DNA of 64,000 bases from an uncultured Myxococcales bacterium (GTDB lineage Bacteria > Myxococcota_A > UBA9042): contig CAIMLR010000047.1 in NCBI GenBank assembly GCA_903842345.1, forward strand, positions 124,001 through 188,000, given 5' to 3'. The notes under the pieces were generated by a model, which worked only from the letters and a program-made list of their open reading frames with translations, made no database searches and was not told where the DNA came from. Numbering within the stretch: the first letter of the stretch is position 1; every line of letters starts with the position of its first letter. The position numbers and the translations under genes are program-made. Of the stretch, positions 28,851 to 37,952 are shown one piece after another.

Positions 28851-31403
28851 ATGGCCATGCGAACACACATCGTTCTTTGGCTCGCGCTGGCAGGCGGACT
28901 CGGCGGCTGCGAATCCTACTTCACCCACGCCGGCGACGACGCGGGACCGACCGACCAGGACGTCTACGCCCAATTCGCCGGCGCGGGCATGGGCAAAGCC
29001 TGCACTGCCACGACCGATTGCCGCCTCGGCCTCGCGTGCGACGCGGGCGTGTGCAAGACCGAGGGCAAGACGCCCAAGGACGGCGCGTGCCTCCTGAGCG
29101 CGGAATGCGCGACTGGGCTGCAATGCGGCTGGGCCGGTTTCTGCGTCGACGCCGGCGCAGGCGACGTCGGCACGGAGTGTTCCTCCTCGAGCAACTGCAA
29201 GTCCGGGCTTTTCTGCAACCTCCTCAGCTTGTCCGGCGTCTGCACCGCGCAATCGGCCACCGCGGGCGATCTCGGCGCAACGTGCGCGCATTCCGTCGAC
29301 TGCATGAACGGCCTGATTTGCTCGCCGGCGCGGCAGATCTGCGTGCCGGGAAGCCTGACGTTGAACCCCGACCTGTACCCGGGCGTCGAGTGCAACGATG
29401 AAGGCGACGATGCCGCACCGTTCCAGGCCGTCGTCGAAATTCCGGCTGCGGGCACGTACACGGATTTCTACACGCTGCCGTTTCCCAACGACCTGCTCAA
29501 GGTGAATGGCCACATCGACGTGTCCAAGCATCCGTCGCCGGGCGTCGGCTTCGTTGGCTTTGACGCCATCGCCGGCGTCAAGGCGGAGATCGCCAAAGAG
29601 ATGACCGGTTTTGGCCTGACGACCGCCATCTACATGCGCTTCACGCGGCCGCTGGACCAGACGACGCTCTCCACCGATGGCCCGAGCGCGAGCGTACGGC
29701 TGATGGACCTGACGACGGGACAGCAAGTCGCGCCGTTGACCGCGAAATTCCATGCCGATCGCAACAAGTACATCTGCCGCAACTGGCTGTATGTGCACAC
29801 GCGCTGGTCAGACCTGTTGGAACCGGGCCATACGTATGCGCTGATTGTGACGGACGCGGCGCGGCCCGATCCCAAGAAAGTGCCGGGGACGACGACGCCG
29901 GTGCTCGCGCCGTACCTGCACATGCTGACGGCGGACGCGGCGCCGACGGATGCGTCCGAGAAGCCGGCGTGGCTGACCTACCAGCCGCTGCGGACGTGGC
30001 TCAAGGGCGCCGGCGCGGGCGTCGCGCAGCACCTGCTGGGGGCGACGCAGTTCACGACGTGGGACCCGCGGATTGTGACGCAGCAGCTGGCGACCGCGGC
30101 GAACAGCGCGCTGGCGCCGAGCATCAAGGACAACCAGTGGACGCTGTGCGAAGCGGGCACGAAGTCGCCCTGTGGCGATCCGACCTGGACGGGCCCGGGC
30201 GCGGACCCGCGGCAATGCCCAGCGCAACCGTCGCCGCTGTTTTATGAGCTGCACGCGCGCATCATCCTGCCGTCGTATCAGGACGGGACGCTGCCGTATC
30301 AGGGTTCGGGCGGCAACTTGCACCTCGGTCCGGACGGCAAGCCCGCGCCGGCGGATTTCAAGCCCGTGTGCATGGCGCTCACGATTCCCAAAGGCGTGGC
30401 GATGCCGCCCAACGGTTGGCCGCTGGTCGTGATGGCGCATGGTACCGGCGGCAACATGCGCTCGATGGCCGATAGTTTTGGCAAAGCGCTCTCCGCCATC
30501 CAGGCGCCAAACGGCGAGACGGTGAACTACGCGACGCTCGGCATTGACCAACCGATGCATTTTGACCGGCGCGGCCCGGGCGTGACGACGGATCCGGGGC
30601 CGCTGTTCTACAACTTCGCCAATCCGGTCGCGGCGCGTGGCAACTTCTACCAGGGCGCGGCGGACAATTACGCGCTGTTCCGCTGGGCCAACACGTTCGC
30701 CAGCGCCATTCCGGGCGCGGGCATGGCGAAGTTCGACGCCCACACGTTCGTGTTCTTTGGCCACTCGCAGGGCTCGACGACCGGTCCGATGTTCCTGCCG
30801 TACCAGGCCAATCCGCCGCTGGCCGGCGCGATCCTCTCCGGTTGCGGCGGCAGCCTGCCGTTCGGCCTGCTGGGCAAGAAGAAGCCGTATGACGCGTCGG
30901 TGGGGCTGCGGATCGGGATGCAGGAAATGTCCCTGGACGAGCAGCATCCGGCGTTGAACCTGCTGCAGTTCTACTTTGAAGCGTCCGACCCGCTGCTCTA
31001 TGCGCCGCAGATCGCGTGGCAGCCGGCCCAGGGGAAGGGCATCCACGTGCTGCACACGTACGGCCATGGCGACAGCTACACGCCGCCGGACACGAGCCGC
31101 ATCTTCGCGGGTGCGCTTCACGGCGTGGCGGCGCAGGACGTCGATCCGGCGCCGACGTGGTTTGACGCGATGCTCGACCTCGGCATGACGGTCACCCAAA
31201 CGTTTCCCATCACGGCGAACCTGACGAAGAACGGCAAGCCGCTCACCGTCGTGACGATCCAGGCCCTGAACGATCCGGCCAACGCAATCTCCGGGACGCC
31301 GTACGATGGCCACTTCATCCTCTTTGACGACAAAACGATCCAGCAACAGGGGCTGGCTTTCCTCGCCGGGCTCGCGCAAGGCGTGCCGAGCGTCGTGAAG
31401 TAG
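28851..31403 (+). CDS. Large lipoprotein: Cys-rich repeats plus alpha/beta-hydrolase-like domain
   Basis: Lipobox LGGC; four Cys-rich modules at N-term; VVMAHGTGGNMRSMADSFG and FFGHSQGSTTGPMF (nucleophile elbow GHSQG). Confidence 0.8.
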   Translation: MAMRTHIVLWLALAGGLGGCESYFTHAGDDAGPTDQDVYAQFAGAGMGKACTATTDCRLGLACDAGVCKTEGKTPKDGACLLSAECATGLQCGWAGFCVDAGAGDVGTECSSSSNCKSGLFCNLLSLSGVCTAQSATAGDLGATCAHSVDCMNGLICSPARQICVPGSLTLNPDLYPGVECNDEGDDAAPFQAVVEIPAAGTYTDFYTLPFPNDLLKVNGHIDVSKHPSPGVGFVGFDAIAGVKAEIAKEMTGFGLTTAIYMRFTRPLDQTTLSTDGPSASVRLMDLTTGQQVAPLTAKFHADRNKYICRNWLYVHTRWSDLLEPGHTYALIVTDAARPDPKKVPGTTTPVLAPYLHMLTADAAPTDASEKPAWLTYQPLRTWLKGAGAGVAQHLLGATQFTTWDPRIVTQQLATAANSALAPSIKDNQWTLCEAGTKSPCGDPTWTGPGADPRQCPAQPSPLFYELHARIILPSYQDGTLPYQGSGGNLHLGPDGKPAPADFKPVCMALTIPKGVAMPPNGWPLVVMAHGTGGNMRSMADSFGKALSAIQAPNGETVNYATLGIDQPMHFDRRGPGVTTDPGPLFYNFANPVAARGNFYQGAADNYALFRWANTFASAIPGAGMAKFDAHTFVFFGHSQGSTTGPMFLPYQANPPLAGAILSGCGGSLPFGLLGKKKPYDASVGLRIGMQEMSLDEQHPALNLLQFYFEASDPLLYAPQIAWQPAQGKGIHVLHTYGHGDSYTPPDTSRIFAGALHGVAAQDVDPAPTWFDAMLDLGMTVTQTFPITANLTKNGKPLTVVTIQALNDPANAISGTPYDGHFILFDDKTIQQQGLAFLAGLAQGVPSVVK

Positions 31404-31498
31404 TCGCGCGTCCTGACAATTCACCGCTTGCGCGAACGCTTGAGATTCTGCACGATCCCACGCCGTGGCTGGACAATCCGCTGCGGGAGCCTGACAAG

Positions 31499-32692
31499 AT
31501 GACAAGCGCGTTTTCAAGCCTCCTGTTGCGTTTGGTGGCCGTCGCCGGCCTGCTCCTTGGCGCTGTTGCGTGCAGTGATTCGTCGCTTCACAACGCGTCG
31601 TCCGGCACGACGGACCCCGACGCGGATGGCGTCAATGGCCTTTCTGACAGTTCAACCGTGACGGATGCGGCAGCCGAGACGTTGCCGCCAGATGTGACGC
31701 TCGCCGCGGACGTGACCGAACCGTTCGATGTCACAGCGTCGGTCGATGTGACCGCGGTTGCGCTCCATGACGTTGCGGCGGATGCCGAGCCGGCTGACAT
31801 TGCCGCGGAAGTGAAGGGATTGGGCCCGCCGTATCCCATCGTCCTCGCGCATGGCTTCTTTGGTTTCAATGACTTTGCCGGCGCGGGCTTCCTGACGTAT
31901 TTCTATCAGGTCAAGCAGACGCTGCAGAATCAGGGCGAGTTCCTGGTTTTCACGCCAACTGTCGATCCGTTTGGCTCGTCCGATGCGCGCGCGGCGCAGC
32001 TGCTCACCCAGATCGACGCGATCCTCGTGCAGACGGGCAAGGCGAAGGTCGTGCTCGTCGGGCATTCGCAGGGCGGCCTGGACGTGCGGATCATCGCCCA
32101 CGATCATCCGGAGAAGGTCGCCGCCGTGCTGACGGTTGCCACACCGCACCAGGGTTCGCCGGTCGCGGATGCCGTGCTCATTCTGGCGCCTGGACCGATC
32201 TCCAAGGGCATCATTGACGCCATGGGCAAGCTCCTCGGCGGCGCGATCAATCCGAGCGGCGCCACGACCAACGACAGCGTCATCGCCGCGCTCAGCCAGT
32301 TCTCGTCCAAGGTCATCCCCGGCTTCAACGCCGCTTACCCGGACGCGCCGGGCATCCCGTACTGGTCCATCGCCGGACGTTCAGTGCTGGCGGGCGATGG
32401 CGGCGAATGCAGCGTGAACAACCCGCCGGCGTTCATGACCAAGTGGAGCAAGCACGTGGACCCGTGCAACGTCGCGCTCGTCGCGCTGACGCTGGCGATG
32501 GTCGGCCAGACCAATGACGGGCTCGTGCCGGTGAGTTCGGCCAAGCACGGCACCTTCCTCGGCTGCGTGCCGGCGGACCACCTGGACGAAATTGGCCAGA
32601 TCCTCGGCCAGCCGCCGGGCCTCTTCAACACGTTTGACCACCTAGTGTTCTGGAGCGGAATCGTGCAGTTCCTGCGCGCCCAAGGCTTCTGA
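31499..32692 (+). CDS. Lipase family lipoprotein (alpha/beta hydrolase)
   Basis: Lipobox LLLGAVAC; YPIVLAHGFFGF, VVLVGHSQGGLDVRI, VATPHQGSPVAD. Confidence 0.88.
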   Translation: MTSAFSSLLLRLVAVAGLLLGAVACSDSSLHNASSGTTDPDADGVNGLSDSSTVTDAAAETLPPDVTLAADVTEPFDVTASVDVTAVALHDVAADAEPADIAAEVKGLGPPYPIVLAHGFFGFNDFAGAGFLTYFYQVKQTLQNQGEFLVFTPTVDPFGSSDARAAQLLTQIDAILVQTGKAKVVLVGHSQGGLDVRIIAHDHPEKVAAVLTVATPHQGSPVADAVLILAPGPISKGIIDAMGKLLGGAINPSGATTNDSVIAALSQFSSKVIPGFNAAYPDAPGIPYWSIAGRSVLAGDGGECSVNNPPAFMTKWSKHVDPCNVALVALTLAMVGQTNDGLVPVSSAKHGTFLGCVPADHLDEIGQILGQPPGLFNTFDHLVFWSGIVQFLRAQGF

Positions 32693-32707
32693 GGTCACTG
32701 CCGCCCG

Positions 32708-34162
32708 TCACTTCTTCTTCGGCTCTTTCTTCTTCGCCAGCGCGCCCGGCACCAGCTCATCCTTGCGCAGGATCTCCGCGATGAGCCGCGCTGCGTGATC
32801 CAGCGCCGTGCGCCCGCCGTGCGCTGAAATCGCCACGAGAAAGCGGCGATTGCCGTTGCCGCGGATGAACAGGTTGTCGCTGACCCAATCGTCGGCAAAG
32901 CCGCCTTTCTTGTAGACGTTGGACGGCGCGCCCGCCGCGGACTTCCGGCCGGGGAACGCGTCAGCGAAGGCTTGCCACGTGCCGTCAGGATGCTTGGTCC
33001 GCTTGGTCCGCAGCGCCTCGCGCAGTTGCTTGAGCAGCGCGGCGTCCTTGCCGTCGCCCAAATCCAGCCTGTGTTTTTGAGGTAGTTGCTCGTGCATCAT
33101 GACGTGACACATCATGCGGGAGAGCTCCTGCAGGGACGTGCATGCCGCGCTCCGACAGCCTGGCGTCGCCTCGCCTTGCCGCGGCGGCACCTTCACCGCG
33201 CGCTTGCCGGCCTTCAGCGTAAACCCAGGCGAATTCTGGAACTGCCGGCTGTGGCCCTCAGCCTCCCACTCGTGCGTCTGATACGCGCGCATCACCGCCG
33301 ATCGCGTCAGCCCCGCGCGCGCGAGCACGCCGTTTTTGCCGTGCAGACGGTCAAAGCCGGCAATTTGCATGAGCCGGTCGTGGGCGATGTTGTCGGACTC
33401 CCAGATCGCCAGCCAGAGCAATTGCCCAAATGAAAACGTACGCTTGCCGTGTGGATAGTCAAAGATGACTTCACCGCCTTTGGCAAAACCCCGCGCACGC
33501 ACTTCCTCAATCGCGCCGACTGACGAGAAAATCTTCACGGTCGACGCCGGATTCCAGCCCGTTGGATCGTCGGCGCTGCCGTCCCAGTCAAACGCCTTGA
33601 TCTGGCGGATGCCGTCGCCTTGCACGTCCAGCACGGCGACGAACGCGCGGAAATTGCTGGGCGGGCGAAAGTTGTGCGCCTTGAGCAGCGCCGCCAAGCG
33701 CGACTTGTCGACGTCGTCTGGCTGCCACGCGCACGTCTTGTGCTCAAAAGTCGGCGCCGCGACGGTGGCCTCAGGTGGCTTGATTTCCGCGGACTTGGGC
33801 TTGGGTTTGGGCACTTCAGCGACAACCCGCGTGGGCTTTGGCGGCGGCGGCTTGGGCGAGGCGTAGAGCGGCGTTGTCGACTGCGCGCCGGGGGCCAGCG
33901 TGCCGACCCAGTCGCAGCGACCGGGCACGGCGATGCTCACCACGCAATTGTGTTTGAGCCACCACTGCTTGGCGGTCGGCGTGGCGAGGCGCATTTCCGC
34001 CATGACGCCCGCGGCGGACGCCAGGTTGAAGGCGCGCTCGTCGCCGCGGACTTTGCACTGAAGGATCGTGTTCTTGGCGTTGCACGGCGTCGCGTGCGCC
34101 AGTGCGGGCGCGAGGCTGAGCGCGAGCACGAACGAGACGAGGTGGGGCAGGTGAAGCGGCAT
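32708..34162 (-). CDS. Secreted serine hydrolase, class A beta-lactamase/PBP fold
   Basis: Signal peptide; NPASTVKIFSSV (SxxK), WESDNIAHDRL (SDN), KKGGFADDW (KxG). Start assigned at MPLHLPHLVSFVLALSLAPALAHA. Confidence 0.75.
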   Translation of the reverse strand: MPLHLPHLVSFVLALSLAPALAHATPCNAKNTILQCKVRGDERAFNLASAAGVMAEMRLATPTAKQWWLKHNCVVSIAVPGRCDWVGTLAPGAQSTTPLYASPKPPPPKPTRVVAEVPKPKPKSAEIKPPEATVAAPTFEHKTCAWQPDDVDKSRLAALLKAHNFRPPSNFRAFVAVLDVQGDGIRQIKAFDWDGSADDPTGWNPASTVKIFSSVGAIEEVRARGFAKGGEVIFDYPHGKRTFSFGQLLWLAIWESDNIAHDRLMQIAGFDRLHGKNGVLARAGLTRSAVMRAYQTHEWEAEGHSRQFQNSPGFTLKAGKRAVKVPPRQGEATPGCRSAACTSLQELSRMMCHVMMHEQLPQKHRLDLGDGKDAALLKQLREALRTKRTKHPDGTWQAFADAFPGRKSAAGAPSNVYKKGGFADDWVSDNLFIRGNGNRRFLVAISAHGGRTALDHAARLIAEILRKDELVPGALAKKKEPKKK

Positions 34163-34283
34163 CCGCAGCGGGTTGTAGCCCGCGGGCAAGGGCACCGCAA
34201 GCCGGACTTCTGGCCGACCGCGTCCTTGACACCCCATCCTCCCATCCGGCACCATCCGCCTCCCCAACCTGCGGTGCAGCATC

Positions 34284-35345
34284 GTGTTTTTTCGTCGCCT
34301 CTTGCCCAGCTCCCGCCGCGCCTTGGTCGCGTGCATTGCTCTGTGCGCGCCCGCCGCGTTTGCCGACGACGTCAAACCGCTGACCGCTGCCGAGTCGCAG
34401 ACTTTCTGGGGCAGCGAAGCGGACGCGGTGCCCGTCGTGCGCCACGCCTACAAAAAAGAGAACGAGGGCCAGCACTTCCTCTATTGCGACGAACTCCATC
34501 TGGAGCTCTTTGAACCCGCGCTGCGCGGCATCGGCGGCGGGTACGCGGGGGTGGGCACCGACCAGGCCTACCTGTTCATCGGCTGGATGCGCCCGACCTT
34601 CGCGTGGCTGACGGACTACGACCCGCTTGTCGCCGTGATGCACAAAGTCTACGCAGCGTTCCTGTTGGAGGCGGCGACCCCGGCTGATTTTCTGACGCTC
34701 TGGCGCGACCGCAAGGCCGGGCTCGCGGTGCTGAATCGACGCGCGGCGGGCGATCCGCAACTGCAGTCGATGCTGCACGTCTACGAGCAACAGGAATACT
34801 ACGCGCTGCGCCGTCTGGAATACCTGGCGCGGCCGGTGGCCAGGAGCAAGGTCAGGACGTTCGTCAACGACGCCGAGGACTACGCGTACGTCCGGGCGCT
34901 GGTCGGCGCGCGACGGGTGCGGCCGATGCTGGGCAATCTGCTGGCCGACAAGGGATTCAAAGGCATGGGCGAGGCGGCGCGCAAGCTCGGCACGGTCATC
35001 CGCGCGCTCTACGTGTCCAACGCCGAGCAGTACTGGAGGTTCTCCGACCCGTACCGCCAGAACATCCAGGCGCTGCCGTATGATGCGAAGTCGTACATCG
35101 TCCGCACGCAGGCATCCAAGCCGTCCAACCACGACTACCGCTACTACCTGCAGTCCGCGACGCAGTTCGCCGCGCAGTTGGCCAATCCCAAGGTCACGTC
35201 GGTCTATGAGGCGGTGCCGTTTGTCGGGATCGACGATCCGACGACCGCGCCGCTGACGACGATTGAAGCCGATGGCAAGCGCACGCTGAAGTGGACAAAG
35301 CCGCCCGTGAAGCCGCCGGTTATCGCGCCGGTGCCGCAGCCGTGA
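34284..35345 (+). CDS. Conserved hypothetical secreted protein
   Basis: 353 aa with signal peptide ...LVACIALCAPAAFA; consistent codon pattern; family not assigned. Confidence 0.6.
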   Translation: MFFRRLLPSSRRALVACIALCAPAAFADDVKPLTAAESQTFWGSEADAVPVVRHAYKKENEGQHFLYCDELHLELFEPALRGIGGGYAGVGTDQAYLFIGWMRPTFAWLTDYDPLVAVMHKVYAAFLLEAATPADFLTLWRDRKAGLAVLNRRAAGDPQLQSMLHVYEQQEYYALRRLEYLARPVARSKVRTFVNDAEDYAYVRALVGARRVRPMLGNLLADKGFKGMGEAARKLGTVIRALYVSNAEQYWRFSDPYRQNIQALPYDAKSYIVRTQASKPSNHDYRYYLQSATQFAAQLANPKVTSVYEAVPFVGIDDPTTAPLTTIEADGKRTLKWTKPPVKPPVIAPVPQP

Positions 35346-36031
35346 TCGCGCGCGCGCTCGCATGTGCCGTCGTGCTCGCATGGGCAGCGTCCGCGTGGGC
35401 CGACGGCGTCGCCGCCAATGGCAGCGGGCGTTGCACGTATGCGACCTACCAATGGGACGTCGCCAAACGCGCGCCGAGCCGTGGCCAGACGGTCGACAAG
35501 CCCTACGCCGAAGTCACGGATGATGAACGCGATCCGAGCGATCCGCGCTGCAGCGTCTGCCGCGAAGACCAGGTGCGCATCGAGCCCCGCACGCTCGGCA
35601 TGCCACGCGTCCCCGCGTTCCAGGTCTGCCACGTCTACGCCGCCGACATCCGCACCGCACTCCAAGCCATCGCCGAGGACGGCGCGTTTCGCATCGACGC
35701 CATCACCGGTTATCGCGTCGGCCGCACGCGCGGCGCCATCGTCGACGGCCTGCGCACGCAGTGGAGCAACCACTCGTTTGGCGCCGCGCTCGACATCAAC
35801 GCCGGCCACAACGGCCTCTACGGCAGCTGCGACATCGCCAGCGTCACGCCGCAAGCCCTCGCCACGTGCAAACTCCGCGTCGGCGGCCCGTGGGACCCGG
35901 CCAAGCGCCCCGCGACCACCGTCACGCCCACCAGCAGCCTTTACCGCGCGTTCCGCAAATTCTGGCGCTGGGGCGGGGAAATCACCGGCGGAACGCGGGA
36001 CATGATGCACTTCTCGCCGACCGGCTACTGA
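35342..36031 (+). CDS. Secreted M15-like/extensin-C-like peptidase-related protein
   Basis: GTG start overlapping upstream stop; signal peptide; SNHSFGAALDINAGHNGLYGSC and DMMHFSPTGY resemble metal ligands of M15/LAS peptidases. Confidence 0.7.
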   Translation: MIARALACAVVLAWAASAWADGVAANGSGRCTYATYQWDVAKRAPSRGQTVDKPYAEVTDDERDPSDPRCSVCREDQVRIEPRTLGMPRVPAFQVCHVYAADIRTALQAIAEDGAFRIDAITGYRVGRTRGAIVDGLRTQWSNHSFGAALDINAGHNGLYGSCDIASVTPQALATCKLRVGGPWDPAKRPATTVTPTSSLYRAFRKFWRWGGEITGGTRDMMHFSPTGY

Positions 36032-37833
36032 CGCCGCGCCGCCTCGCTGCGTGCCTTGAGCAGCGCCCGTTGCGCGTCGCGCCAAGCCTTCAGATCTGCC
36101 AGCAGCGCCGCGTGGTCCTGGCACGGCAGGGCGCGGCGCTCGTCCGGATCGCTCGCCAGCAGGAAGACGCGACAGCGGTTGTCCGCCACCGACCAGGACA
36201 GCTTGACGCCCTCGGGCGTCGTGACCGTCGCTATCCCCTCATTGCTCCAGGCAAACAACCGCCGCGGCGCCACCTCCTGCCACAGCGACTTTCCCTGCAG
36301 CCGCGTCCGGTCAAATGGCAGGCGCAGGGCATCCAGCAGCGTGGGCAGCACATCGATGTGCGACGTCGGCTGCGTCACCTTGCGCGGCTGGAAGAGACGG
36401 GGCTGCCAGAGCACCGCCGGCGTCTCGAAATTCTCCTGATAGCTGCCGCGCGCATGTGCCCAGTTGTGCTCGTGCTGGCCAAACGCCTCGCCGTGGTCGC
36501 CCGCGAGAACGAGGATCGTGTGGTCCAGCCTCCCGTCCGCGCGCAGTTGCTCGACGACGCGCGCGATCTGCTGATCCAGCAGCCACAGCGCGTTGTGGTA
36601 GTGGTCCAGCGGTTGATTGCCCGGATAGCGCCGCCATTTTGGCCCGTAGTCCGTGTACGGCCAATGCGGCGAGAAGCTGTAGTACACGCCGAGAAACGGC
36701 TCGTGCGCCGCGTGCAGGCGGGTAAGAAACGTCGTCATGGTCGCGACTTCGTCCTTGGACATCCGCTCGACACCGACGTTCCTGGCGACCGTCGTCTCGT
36801 CATACCCGACCATCTCCGTCAAACCCGCGTGCTTGAGAAACGCTTGCGGGAAGAAGAAGTTGAGCCGCCCCGGCGTGTACAGGAAACGCGCGTAGCTCGG
36901 CGGCAGGAACGCCGGCAGCGCGGGCACGAAGTTGTCCTGCTGCGTCGCGAACATCGCGGTCTGCGGATTGGGGTAGAGACCGCTCAACTGGGCAAAGATG
37001 CTCGTCGCGCTGGAATTGGACGGCGACTGGTGGCGCGCCAGGTACCAGCCTTCATCTGCCAGCCGCTGCAGCGTCGGCATTGGCAGCGGCTCCTTGTGGA
37101 AAGCGCCGGAAAAATAACGTGTTCCGGTCGACTCCATGATGATCCACACCACGTTGTACGGCTGGGTCGCGGAATCGGGCAGGGCGACCGCTTGTGCGGT
37201 GGGCGGCGCGGCCACGGCCGACGGTTCGGCAACGACCGAGGGCTTTGTCAGATCGTTGATCTCAAAAGCATCTTTGGTATTTTCCGGCGCTGTCAGCAGC
37301 AGCCCCGCCAGCGGATTTCGCCCCGCGTGCGGCGGCCAATCGACTGGCCGCGGCGCCGCCCACGTCCAGCCCAGCGCGAGGACCATCAGGCTCGCGAGCG
37401 CCAGCGCCGGACGCACCTGCGCGCGACCGTGCGGCGCGGATCGCAGGCCCACGAAGAGCACCGGCGGCAGCAACACGGCCAGCCAATCGCCCGGGCTCGC
37501 CGTTTGCACGATCTTCCAGTCATCGGATTGCAGCGCGTCGCGCAGCGTTTGGCGGTCCAGATCGATGCGCATCGCCGCCATCAGGTGGCCCGCGACCGTC
37601 GCGTCCAGCCCGGCGAGCAGCAGCAGCAGGATGGACGCGAACAGCGCCACCCGCGGCGCCACCGCTGCGATCGCCGCGTCCAGCGCGGTCATCGCCAGCA
37701 TCAGCAGCACATCCTGCCACGCGTCGGCCCACATGAACGACTCCGCCAGCCGCGCGTGCATCGCCAGCCGGTACACGAGCGCGAGCGCCAGCCACGCCAG
37801 CGCGATGTCGACCGCCTGCTCCCGCCGCGTCAT
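36025..37833 (-). CDS. Membrane sulfatase-fold phosphotransferase (LTA synthase-like)
   Basis: N-terminal TM helices, then NVVWIIMESTGTRYF, HYNALWLLDQQIARVVEQL-like, LVLAGDHGEAFGQH. Confidence 0.85.
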   Translation of the reverse strand: MTRREQAVDIALAWLALALVYRLAMHARLAESFMWADAWQDVLLMLAMTALDAAIAAVAPRVALFASILLLLLAGLDATVAGHLMAAMRIDLDRQTLRDALQSDDWKIVQTASPGDWLAVLLPPVLFVGLRSAPHGRAQVRPALALASLMVLALGWTWAAPRPVDWPPHAGRNPLAGLLLTAPENTKDAFEINDLTKPSVVAEPSAVAAPPTAQAVALPDSATQPYNVVWIIMESTGTRYFSGAFHKEPLPMPTLQRLADEGWYLARHQSPSNSSATSIFAQLSGLYPNPQTAMFATQQDNFVPALPAFLPPSYARFLYTPGRLNFFFPQAFLKHAGLTEMVGYDETTVARNVGVERMSKDEVATMTTFLTRLHAAHEPFLGVYYSFSPHWPYTDYGPKWRRYPGNQPLDHYHNALWLLDQQIARVVEQLRADGRLDHTILVLAGDHGEAFGQHEHNWAHARGSYQENFETPAVLWQPRLFQPRKVTQPTSHIDVLPTLLDALRLPFDRTRLQGKSLWQEVAPRRLFAWSNEGIATVTTPEGVKLSWSVADNRCRVFLLASDPDERRALPCQDHAALLADLKAWRDAQRALLKARSEAARRQ

Positions 37834-37952
37834 CTGTCCTCCACGCCGCGTACGCCACCATGATTTGCCGTTTCGCGCAACCGGCTTGCATCCGTCCAGC
37901 CCGCGCCGCATCCTCCGCACACGCGGCGCTTTGCCCGCGCCGGGATGCCCGC

